Assembly: GCF_003185895.1 (NCBI RefSeq)
Contig: NZ_QHLY01000005.1
Coordinates: forward strand, 248,001-312,000
Direction of reading: 5' to 3'
From: Cryobacterium arcticum
GTDB lineage: Bacteria; Actinomycetota; Actinomycetes; Actinomycetales; Microbacteriaceae
Length of the DNA stretch: 64,000 nt
Shown here in pieces: positions 15,232 to 21,241 of this stretch. The notes under the pieces were generated by a model, which saw nothing but the letters and a program-made list of their open reading frames with translations, had not been told where the DNA came from and searched no databases. Position 1 is the stretch's first letter; each line of letters opens with the position of its first letter. The position numbers and the translations under genes are program-made.

Positions 15232-15407
15232 GGCTTGACCCCCGTTGCTTCCCACTCGAGGCCTTCGCCGGGTCGCGCGGGGCCGGCGTGCACGAGACCG
15301 GCACGGTAGAGGTTGCCGGCGCTGTCGGAGAGCATCAGATACAGATTCACCCCAGGTGGGGCAATCGGCAGGCTCGTGACGTTCACGGGGCCGCTGATTG
15401 TGGTCAT
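15228..15407 (-). CDS. 59-residue protein of the island operon
   Basis: Read directly: ATG at 15407, stop at 15228, preceded by a clear GAAGGAGAA ribosome-binding sequence inside the upstream gene. Both ends overlap neighbours by 4 bp. It is short and beta-prone (P-V-N-V-T-S-L-P-I-A, V-N-L-Y-L-M-L-S-D). No family is recognised. The coupling and ribosome-binding site are the main support. Confidence 0.6.
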   Translation of the reverse strand: MTTISGPVNVTSLPIAPPGVNLYLMLSDSAGNLYRAGLVHAGPARPGEGLEWEATGVKP

Positions 15408-15760
15408 GAGTTCTCCTTCGATGATGTGATGGTGAGGTCAAAATTCGGGGTCGAAAATTCCTCGTTGTTGGGGTCGACCCGTTCAATCGGCGACGTGTCA
15501 CAGGACGGGCAGGTGTCGAAGCCGCCCGCCTCTGCGGCAGGGTGCAGTGGATAGCAGCAGACGCGGCACTCAACCCATTCGTCAGGGTCGGCCCCTAGAG
15601 ATGCCCGCCACTCGGACACACAGGTGTCGCAAATGCCAAGCCCGCTCGTGCGCTCCCGATGCTTGACGCACGTTGGAGCCGGCGAATCGAGGTCGAGATT
15701 CAGAAGCCACCTATAAGGCCTGCCCGGCTCCACGGCCGGCCACTCCAAGACCACGCCCAT
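15404..15760 (-). CDS. Zinc-finger-like protein with three CxxC pairs
   Basis: 118 residues with C-D-T-C, C-R-V-C-C and C-P-S-C pairs plus an isolated C-V-K-H. That is enough for two zinc sites of treble-clef or ribbon type between residues ~30 and 90. The start overlaps the preceding stop (TGATG) and the end overlaps the next gene. The likely role is nucleic-acid or protein binding. No named family is recognised. Confidence 0.62.
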   Translation of the reverse strand: MGVVLEWPAVEPGRPYRWLLNLDLDSPAPTCVKHRERTSGLGICDTCVSEWRASLGADPDEWVECRVCCYPLHPAAEAGGFDTCPSCDTSPIERVDPNNEEFSTPNFDLTITSSKENS

Positions 15761-16365
15761 CAGGCAGCGACCTTCCGACGCTTGCGCTTGCCGTCCTCGA
15801 CATAGGACTCCCAGCGTGCAGGCACAGGATCAGAGCCCGTGACCTCACCCGTCTGCTGGTTCACAACGGGTTCAGGCGGGACCGGTTGGTGCTCAGCGTT
15901 GTTGTGCTCTACAGGCTCTAAGTACTCAGCCTGTCCTTGCCTGTCCTGTCCTGTCCTATCCTGTGTTGTCCCCCGGGACACATCCCCGGGATCGTCCCCG
16001 GGAGTTGGGGCGAAGGTGGGACGGCTCCCCTTGGTGTCGGCCCGCTGGCGACGCTTCTTCTCTCGGTCCGCTCGCCTGGCGTTCTCCAGCACCTCAAGAT
16101 CGTGCCTGCTGGTCTGCGTGTTTTCGTAGTCCGCGATCGTCCACCCGTCAGCGTTCACGTTCCACAGCCCGGCCGCTACAAGAGTCGCAATTGTGGTGCC
16201 AGCGAACGTGGGAATGAGGACGAGATCGTCAGAATGGATTGCGCCGTCCGTCCGGTTGGATACGCTCCACAGCGTGGCCATGACGTAGCCCCGAAAGTCC
16301 GTGGCACTAAGTCGGATGATGCGGCGATCCATAAGGTACTTCTCTGGCAGTCGCGCGTCGGTCAT
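15760..16365 (-). CDS. Phage-type replication/winged-helix protein
   Basis: 201 residues; the ATG is preceded by GGGG. Residues 1-75 are a winged-helix-like domain (L-M-D-R-R-I-I-R-L-S-A-T-D-F-R-G-Y-V, D-G-A-I-H-S-D-D-L, L-V-A-A-G-L-W-N-V-N). They are followed by D-Y-E-N-T-Q-T-S-R and a basic helix, then a long disordered linker rich in T, Q, D and P and a basic tail K-R-K-R-R-K. This layout is typical of actinophage proteins annotated as replication initiators or helix-turn-helix replisome organisers. A role in replicating the excised element is likely but inferred. Confidence 0.62.
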   Translation of the reverse strand: MTDARLPEKYLMDRRIIRLSATDFRGYVMATLWSVSNRTDGAIHSDDLVLIPTFAGTTIATLVAAGLWNVNADGWTIADYENTQTSRHDLEVLENARRADREKKRRQRADTKGSRPTFAPTPGDDPGDVSRGTTQDRTGQDRQGQAEYLEPVEHNNAEHQPVPPEPVVNQQTGEVTGSDPVPARWESYVEDGKRKRRKVAA

Positions 16366-16373
16366 CGTCGCCC

Positions 16374-16649
16374 CTAGCTGGTGGCGCTCGAGCCGGCGCA
16401 GCGGTCCCAGGCGTTCTCCGGTGCGCTGAGCAGCCAGTCAGGCAAGCTGTCGAGCCACGACTGCAGCCCGGTTGCCGTGATGAACGGCATTCTGCCCGGG
16501 AGTTCTATCGCCCTCAGCGAGCCCTTCCTGATGGCTCCTTCGATGGTGCTCTCAACGACGCCGAGCATGGCTGCTGCGTCGCGGATCGTGTAGCCCAGAG
16601 TGGAGCAGACGATGGTGTCGCTGCTTGCTGTGCTGGTAGTGTCGTTCAT
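16374..16649 (-). CDS. Excisionase/AlpA-type helix-turn-helix protein
   Basis: 91 residues. ATG at 16649 with AAGGGA before it. Core: T-I-R-D-A-A-A-M-L-G-V-V-E-S-T-I-E-G-A-I-R-K-G-S-L-R-A-I as the DNA-binding helices, a short wing, then G-L-Q-S-W-L-D-S-L. This is a small winged-helix regulator. Its place early in the minus operon resembles AlpA-like activators of phage satellites. Confidence 0.6.
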   Translation of the reverse strand: MNDTTSTASSDTIVCSTLGYTIRDAAAMLGVVESTIEGAIRKGSLRAIELPGRMPFITATGLQSWLDSLPDWLLSAPENAWDRCAGSSATS

Positions 16650-16664
16650 GAATCGTTTCCCTTG

Positions 16665-16952
16665 TTAGTTGCTTGTGGGGCGGTTGTCTTCCCCGGTTAC
16701 CGTTGGCGCGGTGCCGGGGTTTTTGTTTTTCAGGCGCAGATGTGTGCGCCCGGATCGGCTGGCAACATGTGCATCGCACTGTGCCAGGAGCGGCCTGAGG
16801 CTGTCTGAATCGATCCAGAACCGCAGCCCGCTCTCGTGGGTGATTTGGTAGACCCCGGGGAGCATGTTCCTTATGGCGCTGTCGGCCGTCGGGTCCCGGT
16901 GAGTCAGGGTGTTGTAGTCCGGCGAGTGATCAGCCCGACTTGATTTCCGCAC
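16665..16952 (-). CDS. Small unrecognised protein of the island operon (start uncertain)
   Basis: GTG at 16952 lies 5 bp after the preceding stop and gives 95 residues. An ATG at 16865 would give 66 residues and keep the best-looking part (L-P-G-V-Y-Q-I-T-H-E-S-G-L-R-F-W-I-D). The C-terminus is basic and disordered. No family is recognised. Confidence 0.45.
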   Translation of the reverse strand: MRKSSRADHSPDYNTLTHRDPTADSAIRNMLPGVYQITHESGLRFWIDSDSLRPLLAQCDAHVASRSGRTHLRLKNKNPGTAPTVTGEDNRPTSN

Positions 16953-16957
16953 TTCGC

Positions 16958-17149
16958 TCAGGCGGCGGTGCTCGTGCGCACGGATTCCTCGAGGAACGCG
17001 ATTACATCGGTTTCGGCGTAGTAGATCCGCTTTCCGACCTTTCTCCATCGTGGGCCACCACGTCCGGCGTACCTGAGCTGAGCCCACGAGCCGCGGCTAG
17101 TTCCCGGAAATCGTTCGCACATGTCCTCGATCGACAACAGTTTGTCCAA
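16958..17149 (-). CDS. Helix-turn-helix protein opening the minus-strand operon
   Basis: 63 residues from a TTG start at 17149, decided by a strong GAAGGAG ribosome-binding sequence six bases upstream. The sequence S-I-E-D-M-C-E-R-F ... S-R-G-S-W-A-Q-L-R-Y, wing W-R-K-V-G-K-R-I-Y-Y, then E-T-D-V-I-A-F-L-E is an excisionase-type winged helix. It is clearly related to the 66-residue protein at 17851-18051 (shared Q-L-R, Y-V/Y-A-E-T/S-E-V-I-A). It is divergent from the repressor gene at 17253, the usual position of a Cro/AlpA-type switch protein. Confidence 0.65.
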   Translation of the reverse strand: MDKLLSIEDMCERFPGTSRGSWAQLRYAGRGGPRWRKVGKRIYYAETDVIAFLEESVRTSTAA

Positions 17150-17203
17150 GGGGTTCTCCTTCGTTTTGACAGAAGAGGCTCGGTTTCGCCTCCAAATTCA
17201 CAG

Positions 17204-17222
17204 TACAGCAATTATGTCTGTA
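17204..17222. promoter_or_regulatory. Candidate operator between the divergent regulators
   Basis: TACAG (17204-17208) and CTGTA (17218-17222) form an inverted repeat with a 9-bp spacer. Further CTGTAT / GCTGTC half-sites follow up to 17250. It lies in the 103-bp gap between the minus operon and the repressor gene, the expected binding site for either. Confidence 0.45.
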
Positions 17223-17252
17223 TGGAAACCAAAACGGCTGTATGCTGTCAAA

Positions 17253-17831
17253 ATGACTGAGATTCCGAACACCGTGGGCAAGAGAATCGCTTATTACCGC
17301 AAAGAATTGAATCTCGGTTCAACGGCAGATCTGGCAGCGGCGATCGGCCACCCGCCCATCACCGCCGCCGTACTCCAGAACATTGAGAGCGGACGGAAGG
17401 CCGATATATCGATATCTCAACTCCTGAACATTGCGGCCGCCTTGGGCATCTCGCCTCTCATGCTCTTGACTCGCGCTGATCGCCCCTTTGAGTCGCTTGA
17501 CATTCCCAACCTGAGTGATGAGCTGAAGGATGTTCCTGCTTGGCAGTTCGACGCATGGGTATCAGCAACAGGCCATCAGCAAATGGGCCTCATCGGCCCT
17601 CTCCCCGCGCTCGTGCATCAGATGACGTTCGCCGAGATGCGAAGGTTCACAAAACTCCTCGACCGCTGGCGCGAAGACGAAGAGGACCTGGACGAGATGA
17701 CTCCGGATGAAGTGAAGACGCATGCCGAACTCGAGACACGTATCGCTACCCTCTACGAATCGCTCTCAAAGGTTCTCGACCTCACTTGGGCAGTTGGCCC
17801 GTGGCAGAAGAAGCGGGGGTCCGATGTGTAA
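17253..17831 (+). CDS. XRE-type helix-turn-helix repressor (island master regulator)
   Basis: 192 residues from the ATG at 17253; TATGCT six bases before it suggests a leaderless message. An ATG at 17214 is an alternative start. Residues 5-65 form an XRE domain: V-G-K-R-I-A-Y-Y-R-K-E-L, L-A-A-A-I-G-H, A-V-L-Q-N-I-E-S-G-R, L-L-N-I-A-A-A-L-G-I-S-P-L-M-L-L. The C-terminal part is helical, with no LexA/CI peptidase Ser-Lys signature. Release therefore probably comes from a partner protein rather than RecA cleavage, as with satellite Stl repressors. It is divergent from the main operon. Confidence 0.8.
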   Translation: MTEIPNTVGKRIAYYRKELNLGSTADLAAAIGHPPITAAVLQNIESGRKADISISQLLNIAAALGISPLMLLTRADRPFESLDIPNLSDELKDVPAWQFDAWVSATGHQQMGLIGPLPALVHQMTFAEMRRFTKLLDRWREDEEDLDEMTPDEVKTHAELETRIATLYESLSKVLDLTWAVGPWQKKRGSDV

Positions 17832-17850
17832 CCGCACCCCATATCGGCTG

Positions 17851-18051
17851 TCACGCTGCGCGGGCGCCGACGCCCCAGCGAGCCGAACTCTCTACCCAGG
17901 CGATCACCTCGGACTCGACATAGAGCACGGTCTTCGGCGTGGGCTTCCGGTAATTCGGGCCGGTGCCGTTGAAGCGGAGCTGGGCGAGCTTGCCCCGGGT
18001 AAGTCCGGGGAGCATGGCGGCAACTTGGTCGGGGGTGAGGTACACGGGCAT
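17851..18051 (-). CDS. Excisionase-like DNA-binding protein
   Basis: 66 residues. T-P-D-Q-V-A-A-M-L-P-G-L-T-R-G-K-L-A-Q-L-R-F is the recognition-helix region, N-Y-R-K-P-T-P-K-T-V-L-Y the wing, and E-S-E-V-I-A-W-V-E the closing helix. This is the pattern of small actinobacterial excisionase / AlpA proteins. It faces the repressor's 3' end and lies next to the integrase, divergent from it. It probably sets the direction of integrase action. Confidence 0.7.
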   Translation of the reverse strand: MPVYLTPDQVAAMLPGLTRGKLAQLRFNGTGPNYRKPTPKTVLYVESEVIAWVESSARWGVGARAA

Positions 18052-18217
18052 TGTGTTCTTTCAGTCGAGTTTCCGGCCACGACGCTCACGTTGCGGCCAG
18101 AGAGACCGGTAGGCGGTCCCAGTATGAAGCCATGCGGCGACTCGGGCCGCGCTCACAGAATCCCCCTGCTGCGGTCCCGGGACAGCGACCACGCACCCGT
18201 CGCCGCATGGCTAAGGA

Positions 18218-18239
18218 GTAGAGGCACCAACGCCTCTAC
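18218..18239. promoter_or_regulatory. Hairpin just before the integrase start
   Basis: A perfect 8-bp stem, GTAGAGGC (18218-18225) / GCCTCTAC (18232-18239), with a six-base loop, ends 14 bp before the preferred start codon. It may limit read-through or translation of the integrase. Confidence 0.45.
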
Positions 18240-18253
18240 GAATGGAGAACAGC

Positions 18254-19390
18254 ATGGGTAGCGTCAACGCGTACGAGACGGCCGACGGCAAGCGATACCG
18301 AGTCAGATACCGCGACCCCGACCGCAAGTCCCGCGAGAAGGGTGGGTTCGAACGCAAGAAGGATGCGGAGACTTACCTCGCCGGCATTGTGGTCGCCACC
18401 GATCGTGGCGAATACCGCGACCCGGCCAGCGCGAAAGCGACCATTGGGGACCTGGGCGATATCTGGGTGGGCAACCAGTCCCACCTCAAGCCCTCGTCCC
18501 GCAAGAACCTCGAGTCCGCATGGCGGGTCCACATCAAGCCCGCGTGGGGCAGCCGGCGCCTGGGAGAGATCCGGCACTCGGAGGTGCAAGCCTGGGCGAC
18601 GAAGTTCGCCGCGAACGACGGCAAGCCACGCTCGGCCAGCGTCGTCATCCTCGCCTATGGCGTGCTCGCCGGCATCCTGGACATCGCAGTACTCGATCGA
18701 CGCATTGCATCGAACCCGGCCCGCGGAGTCAAGATGCCGCGGAAGGTCCGGAAGAAGCGCAACTACCTCACCAGCACCCAGGTGGAGATCCTCGCGAAGC
18801 ACGCGTTCAACATCTCCCCCGAGTACGCAACGCTCGTCTACCTGCTGTCCTATACGGGCCTGAGGTGGGGCGAGGCTATCGGGCTCCGTGTCTCTTCACT
18901 CGACATGCTCCGACGGCGCATGCAGGTCGAAGAGAACGCCGTCCTGGTCAACAGCAGAATCGAGGTCGGGACTCCGAAGACCCACGAGAACCGAAGTGTG
19001 ACGTTCCCCAAGTTCCTGTCCGAAGGTCTCGCTCGCGCCTGTGAGGGCAAGTCGCGTAATCAGCTCGTGTTGGGCAAAGGCGATGTGCACTTTCCGCGAC
19101 CGCAGGGTCGAGGCGGATGGTTCGACAGGGCCGTGAAGGCGGCACAGGCGGAAGACACCGACTTCCCTCGGGTGACCCCGCACGACCTTCGCCACACGGC
19201 CGCGAGTCTCGCCATCAGTTCAGGCGCCAACGTCAAGGCGGTGCAGCGGATGCTCGGGCACGCGTCCGCCGCAATGACTCTCGACACCTACGCCGACCTG
19301 TTCGATGACGACCTCGACGCCGTTTCGGCCCGCCTCGATGCGGTACGCGCTGAAACAATTGTGGGGCTTTCGTGGGGTACCGCGCTCTGA
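18254..19390 (+). CDS. Tyrosine-type site-specific integrase
   Basis: 378 residues from ATG 18254, preceded by GGAGA; the ATG at 18242 would add four residues. The N-terminal arm-binding domain contains V-R-Y-R-D-P-D-R-K-S-R-E-K-G-G-F. A core-binding SAM-like domain spans roughly 60-160, and the catalytic domain follows. Active-site residues are recognisable: R in Y-T-G-L-R-W-G-E, H-D-L-R-H, and H with the nucleophile Y346 in G-H-A-S-A-A-M-T-L-D-T-Y. It catalyses integration and excision at the 27-bp core in the adjacent tRNA gene. Length is normal. Its 3' end carries two arm-type repeats. Confidence 0.93.
   Translation: MGSVNAYETADGKRYRVRYRDPDRKSREKGGFERKKDAETYLAGIVVATDRGEYRDPASAKATIGDLGDIWVGNQSHLKPSSRKNLESAWRVHIKPAWGSRRLGEIRHSEVQAWATKFAANDGKPRSASVVILAYGVLAGILDIAVLDRRIASNPARGVKMPRKVRKKRNYLTSTQVEILAKHAFNISPEYATLVYLLSYTGLRWGEAIGLRVSSLDMLRRRMQVEENAVLVNSRIEVGTPKTHENRSVTFPKFLSEGLARACEGKSRNQLVLGKGDVHFPRPQGRGGWFDRAVKAAQAEDTDFPRVTPHDLRHTAASLAISSGANVKAVQRMLGHASAAMTLDTYADLFDDDLDAVSARLDAVRAETIVGLSWGTAL
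19359..19377 (+). promoter_or_regulatory. Putative integrase arm-binding sites, right end
   Basis: TTGTGGGG (19359-19366) and CGTGGGG (19371-19377) lie inside the last codons of the integrase gene, about 60 bp from attR, matching the array at 7638-7668. Confidence 0.5.
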
Positions 19391-19402
19391 AAGAGGCCAC
19401 AG

Positions 19403-19429
19403 CCCCCGGAAACACGCGGTTTTCGGGGG
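19403..19429. terminator. Terminator between integrase and tRNA
   Basis: CCCCCG (19403-19408) pairs with CGGGGG (19424-19429), extended by GAAAC/GTTTT with one mismatch. It separates the convergent integrase and tRNA genes. Confidence 0.65.
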
Positions 19430-19436
19430 TTCTCGC

Positions 19437-19513
19437 TGGACGCGACGGCAGGATTCGAACCTGCGATTACCGGAATATGAAACCGGTCCCTTAGTCCACT
19501 TGGGTACGCCGCG
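19437..19513 (-). tRNA. tRNA with CAT anticodon (Met-type; possibly tRNA-Ile2)
   Basis: Read on the minus strand it folds as a cloverleaf: acceptor CGCGGCG/CGTCGCG with one G-T pair, a three-pair D stem CCC/GGG, anticodon arm CCGGT-TTCATAT-TCCGG, T arm GCAGG-TTCGAAT-CCTGC, discriminator T and an encoded CCA. The anticodon is CAT. The stem pair closing the anticodon loop is a T-T mismatch, and the D stem is short, so it is not a standard elongator tRNA-Met. Its 3' half is the island's attachment core. Confidence 0.75.
19439..19465. other. attR: right copy of the 27-bp attachment core, within the tRNA 3' end
   Basis: Identical to 7522-7548. It covers the T arm and acceptor 3' strand of the tRNA, so integration keeps the tRNA intact. 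Confidence 0.85.
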
Positions 19514-19624
19514 ATCTGCCCCACGCTAGGCGGGTCTCTGCGTTGCCGCAGCCTACGTGTCGCTGTTTGACGCTTTGTAACAGCGTGAGTCGGACCGGCC
19601 CGGGCGGGGCGCTAGCGTGAAACC

Positions 19625-20668
19625 ATGTCAACGCACCGCCTCGAGCTCGGCTTTCTGTCGTTCGTCCCCAACCCGTACGGACCGGACCAGGCGGGCCGGG
19701 CCCTCGAAGACGGCCTGCGCCTGTTCGAGCACGCCGAGCAGCTCGGTTTCGATATCGGCTGGATCCGGGTGCGGCACTTCGAGGAGTTCCCCTCCAGCCC
19801 GCTCACCTTCCTCTCGGCCGCCAGCCAGCGCACCAAGCGCATCCGGCTCGGCACCGGCGTGATCCCGCTGCGCTACGAAGACCCGATCCGGCTGGCCGAG
19901 GATGCCGCCACCGTCGACCTGCTCAGCGGCGGCCGGCTGGAGCTGGGCGTGAGCAGCGGCATCGGCCAGTTCGCCAAGATCCTCGACCCGGTGTTCGGCG
20001 AGTCCGACCGCGGCTTCTCCGCTGAGTCGCAGCACCGCCTCGGCCGGTTGCGCGAGGCGTTGGCGGGCACCCCGGTCGCGCACAGCGGCGCCGGTTTCAT
20101 GAGCATCCCTGCGGATGTCGACCTCACCGTCACCCCCGCATCCGCCGGTCTCGGCGAGCGGCTCTGGTACGGCCCCGGCACACTGGCCAGCGCCATCCGC
20201 ACCGGCGAGCAGGGCCTGGACATCCACGTCTCCACCCTCAACGCCGAGGAGACCGGGGTGCCGTTCGCGGCCGGGCAGGCTGCACAGTTGCGGGCCTATA
20301 AGGAGGCCTTCGCCGCCGCGACGGCCGGCACCGGGCGCACCCCGCGGCTGGCTGCCGGGCGCATCATCCTGCCGTTCACCGACCCACGGGATGCGGATGC
20401 CTACGCCGGCTTCACCGAGGGGTACGCGTCGCGGATGCACGACGACGGCCGCCCGCACGACTCGTCGGTGAACATCCGCTTCGACCGGGTGCGCAGCGGT
20501 GAACCGGCCCGCATCATCGACGGCCTGCTCGCCGACGAGGCCCTGGCCGAGGTCACCGAGCTCACCCTCACGCTGCCCGCGCCCGGCGGCATCGACGCGC
20601 ACCTGCGCACCCTCGACGCCGTGGCCGAGCACATCGCGCCGGCGCTGGGCTGGACTCCCGCGAGCTGA
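19625..20668 (+). CDS. Luciferase-like FMN-dependent monooxygenase (CE1758-like)
   Basis: 347 residues from an ATG that follows a TAGCGT box by 6 nt (leaderless type). The bacterial-luciferase TIM barrel is shown by L-E-L-G-F-L-S-F-V-P-N, A-E-Q-L-G-F-D-I-G-W-I-R-V-R-H-F, R-L-G-T-G-V-I-P-L-R-Y-E-D-P-I-R-L-A-E-D, and V-D-L-L-S-G-G-R-L-E-L-G-V-S-S-G. It resembles a small subfamily of putative FMN-dependent monooxygenases often found near sulfur-source genes in actinobacteria. The substrate is unknown. It is the first chromosomal gene after the tRNA and is followed by a large repeat block. Confidence 0.82.
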   Translation: MSTHRLELGFLSFVPNPYGPDQAGRALEDGLRLFEHAEQLGFDIGWIRVRHFEEFPSSPLTFLSAASQRTKRIRLGTGVIPLRYEDPIRLAEDAATVDLLSGGRLELGVSSGIGQFAKILDPVFGESDRGFSAESQHRLGRLREALAGTPVAHSGAGFMSIPADVDLTVTPASAGLGERLWYGPGTLASAIRTGEQGLDIHVSTLNAEETGVPFAAGQAAQLRAYKEAFAAATAGTGRTPRLAAGRIILPFTDPRDADAYAGFTEGYASRMHDDGRPHDSSVNIRFDRVRSGEPARIIDGLLADEALAEVTELTLTLPAPGGIDAHLRTLDAVAEHIAPALGWTPAS

Positions 20669-20689
20669 CGGCCAGGCATTCCGCTGGTC

Positions 20690-21225
20690 GAGCCCGTCGA
20701 GACCCCGCGACCCCGCCTCAAGAACGTACCCATTCCGCTGGTCGAGCTTGTCGAGACCCCGCGAGAATGTCTGTGGGAACCACGCCGAGCCTGCGTCACC
20801 GAGACCGACTCACCAGGTCTCGACAAGCTCGACCAGCGACGGGGGCGCGAACCGCAGACCGACTCACCGAGCCGAACTCGACAACGTAACCATCCCGCTG
20901 GTCGAGCTTGTCGAGACCCCGCGACCCTGTCTATGGGAACCACGCCGAGCCTGCGTCACCGAGACCGACTCACCAGGTCTCGACAAGCTCGACCAGCGAC
21001 AGGGGCGAACGCAGACCGAATCACCCGAGCCGAACTCGACAACGCAACCATCCCGCCGGTCGAGCGTGTCGAGACCCCGCGACCCTGTCTATGGGAACCA
21101 CGCCGAGCGTGCGTCACCGAAACCGACTCACCAGGTCTCGACAAGCTCGACCAGCGACGGGGCGCGAACCGCAGGCCGGCTCACCAAGTCTCGACAAGCT
21201 CGATCAGCGACGGGGGCACGAACCG
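20690..21225. repeat. Block of intergenic palindromic repeats in three tandem ~120-bp units
   Basis: The core is GGTCTCGACAAGCTCGACCA and its complement, paired as head-to-head palindromes. The larger unit, which includes a CTATGGGAACCACGCCGAGC segment, recurs three times. The block fills the gap between genes; no ORF here is credible. Confidence 0.85.
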
Positions 21226-21241
21226 CAGGCCGACTTACGGG

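Larger units (their letters stand above)
7522..19465. mobile_element. Integrated 11.9-kb phage-satellite-like island in a tRNA gene
   Basis: The element is bounded by 27-bp identical direct repeats (7522-7548 and 19439-19465). The right copy forms the 3' end of a tRNA. It carries a tyrosine integrase next to the right end, an excisionase-like protein, a divergent repressor/HTH pair, a 13-gene minus-strand operon ending in a terminase small subunit and an HNH nuclease, and a variable cargo zone near the left end. No large terminase, portal, capsid, tail or lysin gene is recognisable. The host repeat family built on GGTCTCGACAAGCTCGACCA is absent inside it but frequent outside. Size and order fit phage-inducible chromosomal islands. 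An integrated defective prophage is the alternative. Confidence 0.85.

Noticed and set aside
14638..15573. 311-codon version of the 197-residue island protein
   Set aside because: The first third overlaps two real coupled genes in other frames and is Arg/Pro-rich. The GTG at 15231 overlapping a stop is the better start.
7522..19465. Complete temperate prophage
   Set aside because: Too short, and no recognisable large terminase, portal, capsid, tail or lysis gene, though several unknown proteins keep this from being absolute.
20690..21225. CRISPR array
   Set aside because: Repeats are palindromic, irregularly spaced and include conserved spacers; there are no cas genes. They fit intergenic palindromic repeats instead.
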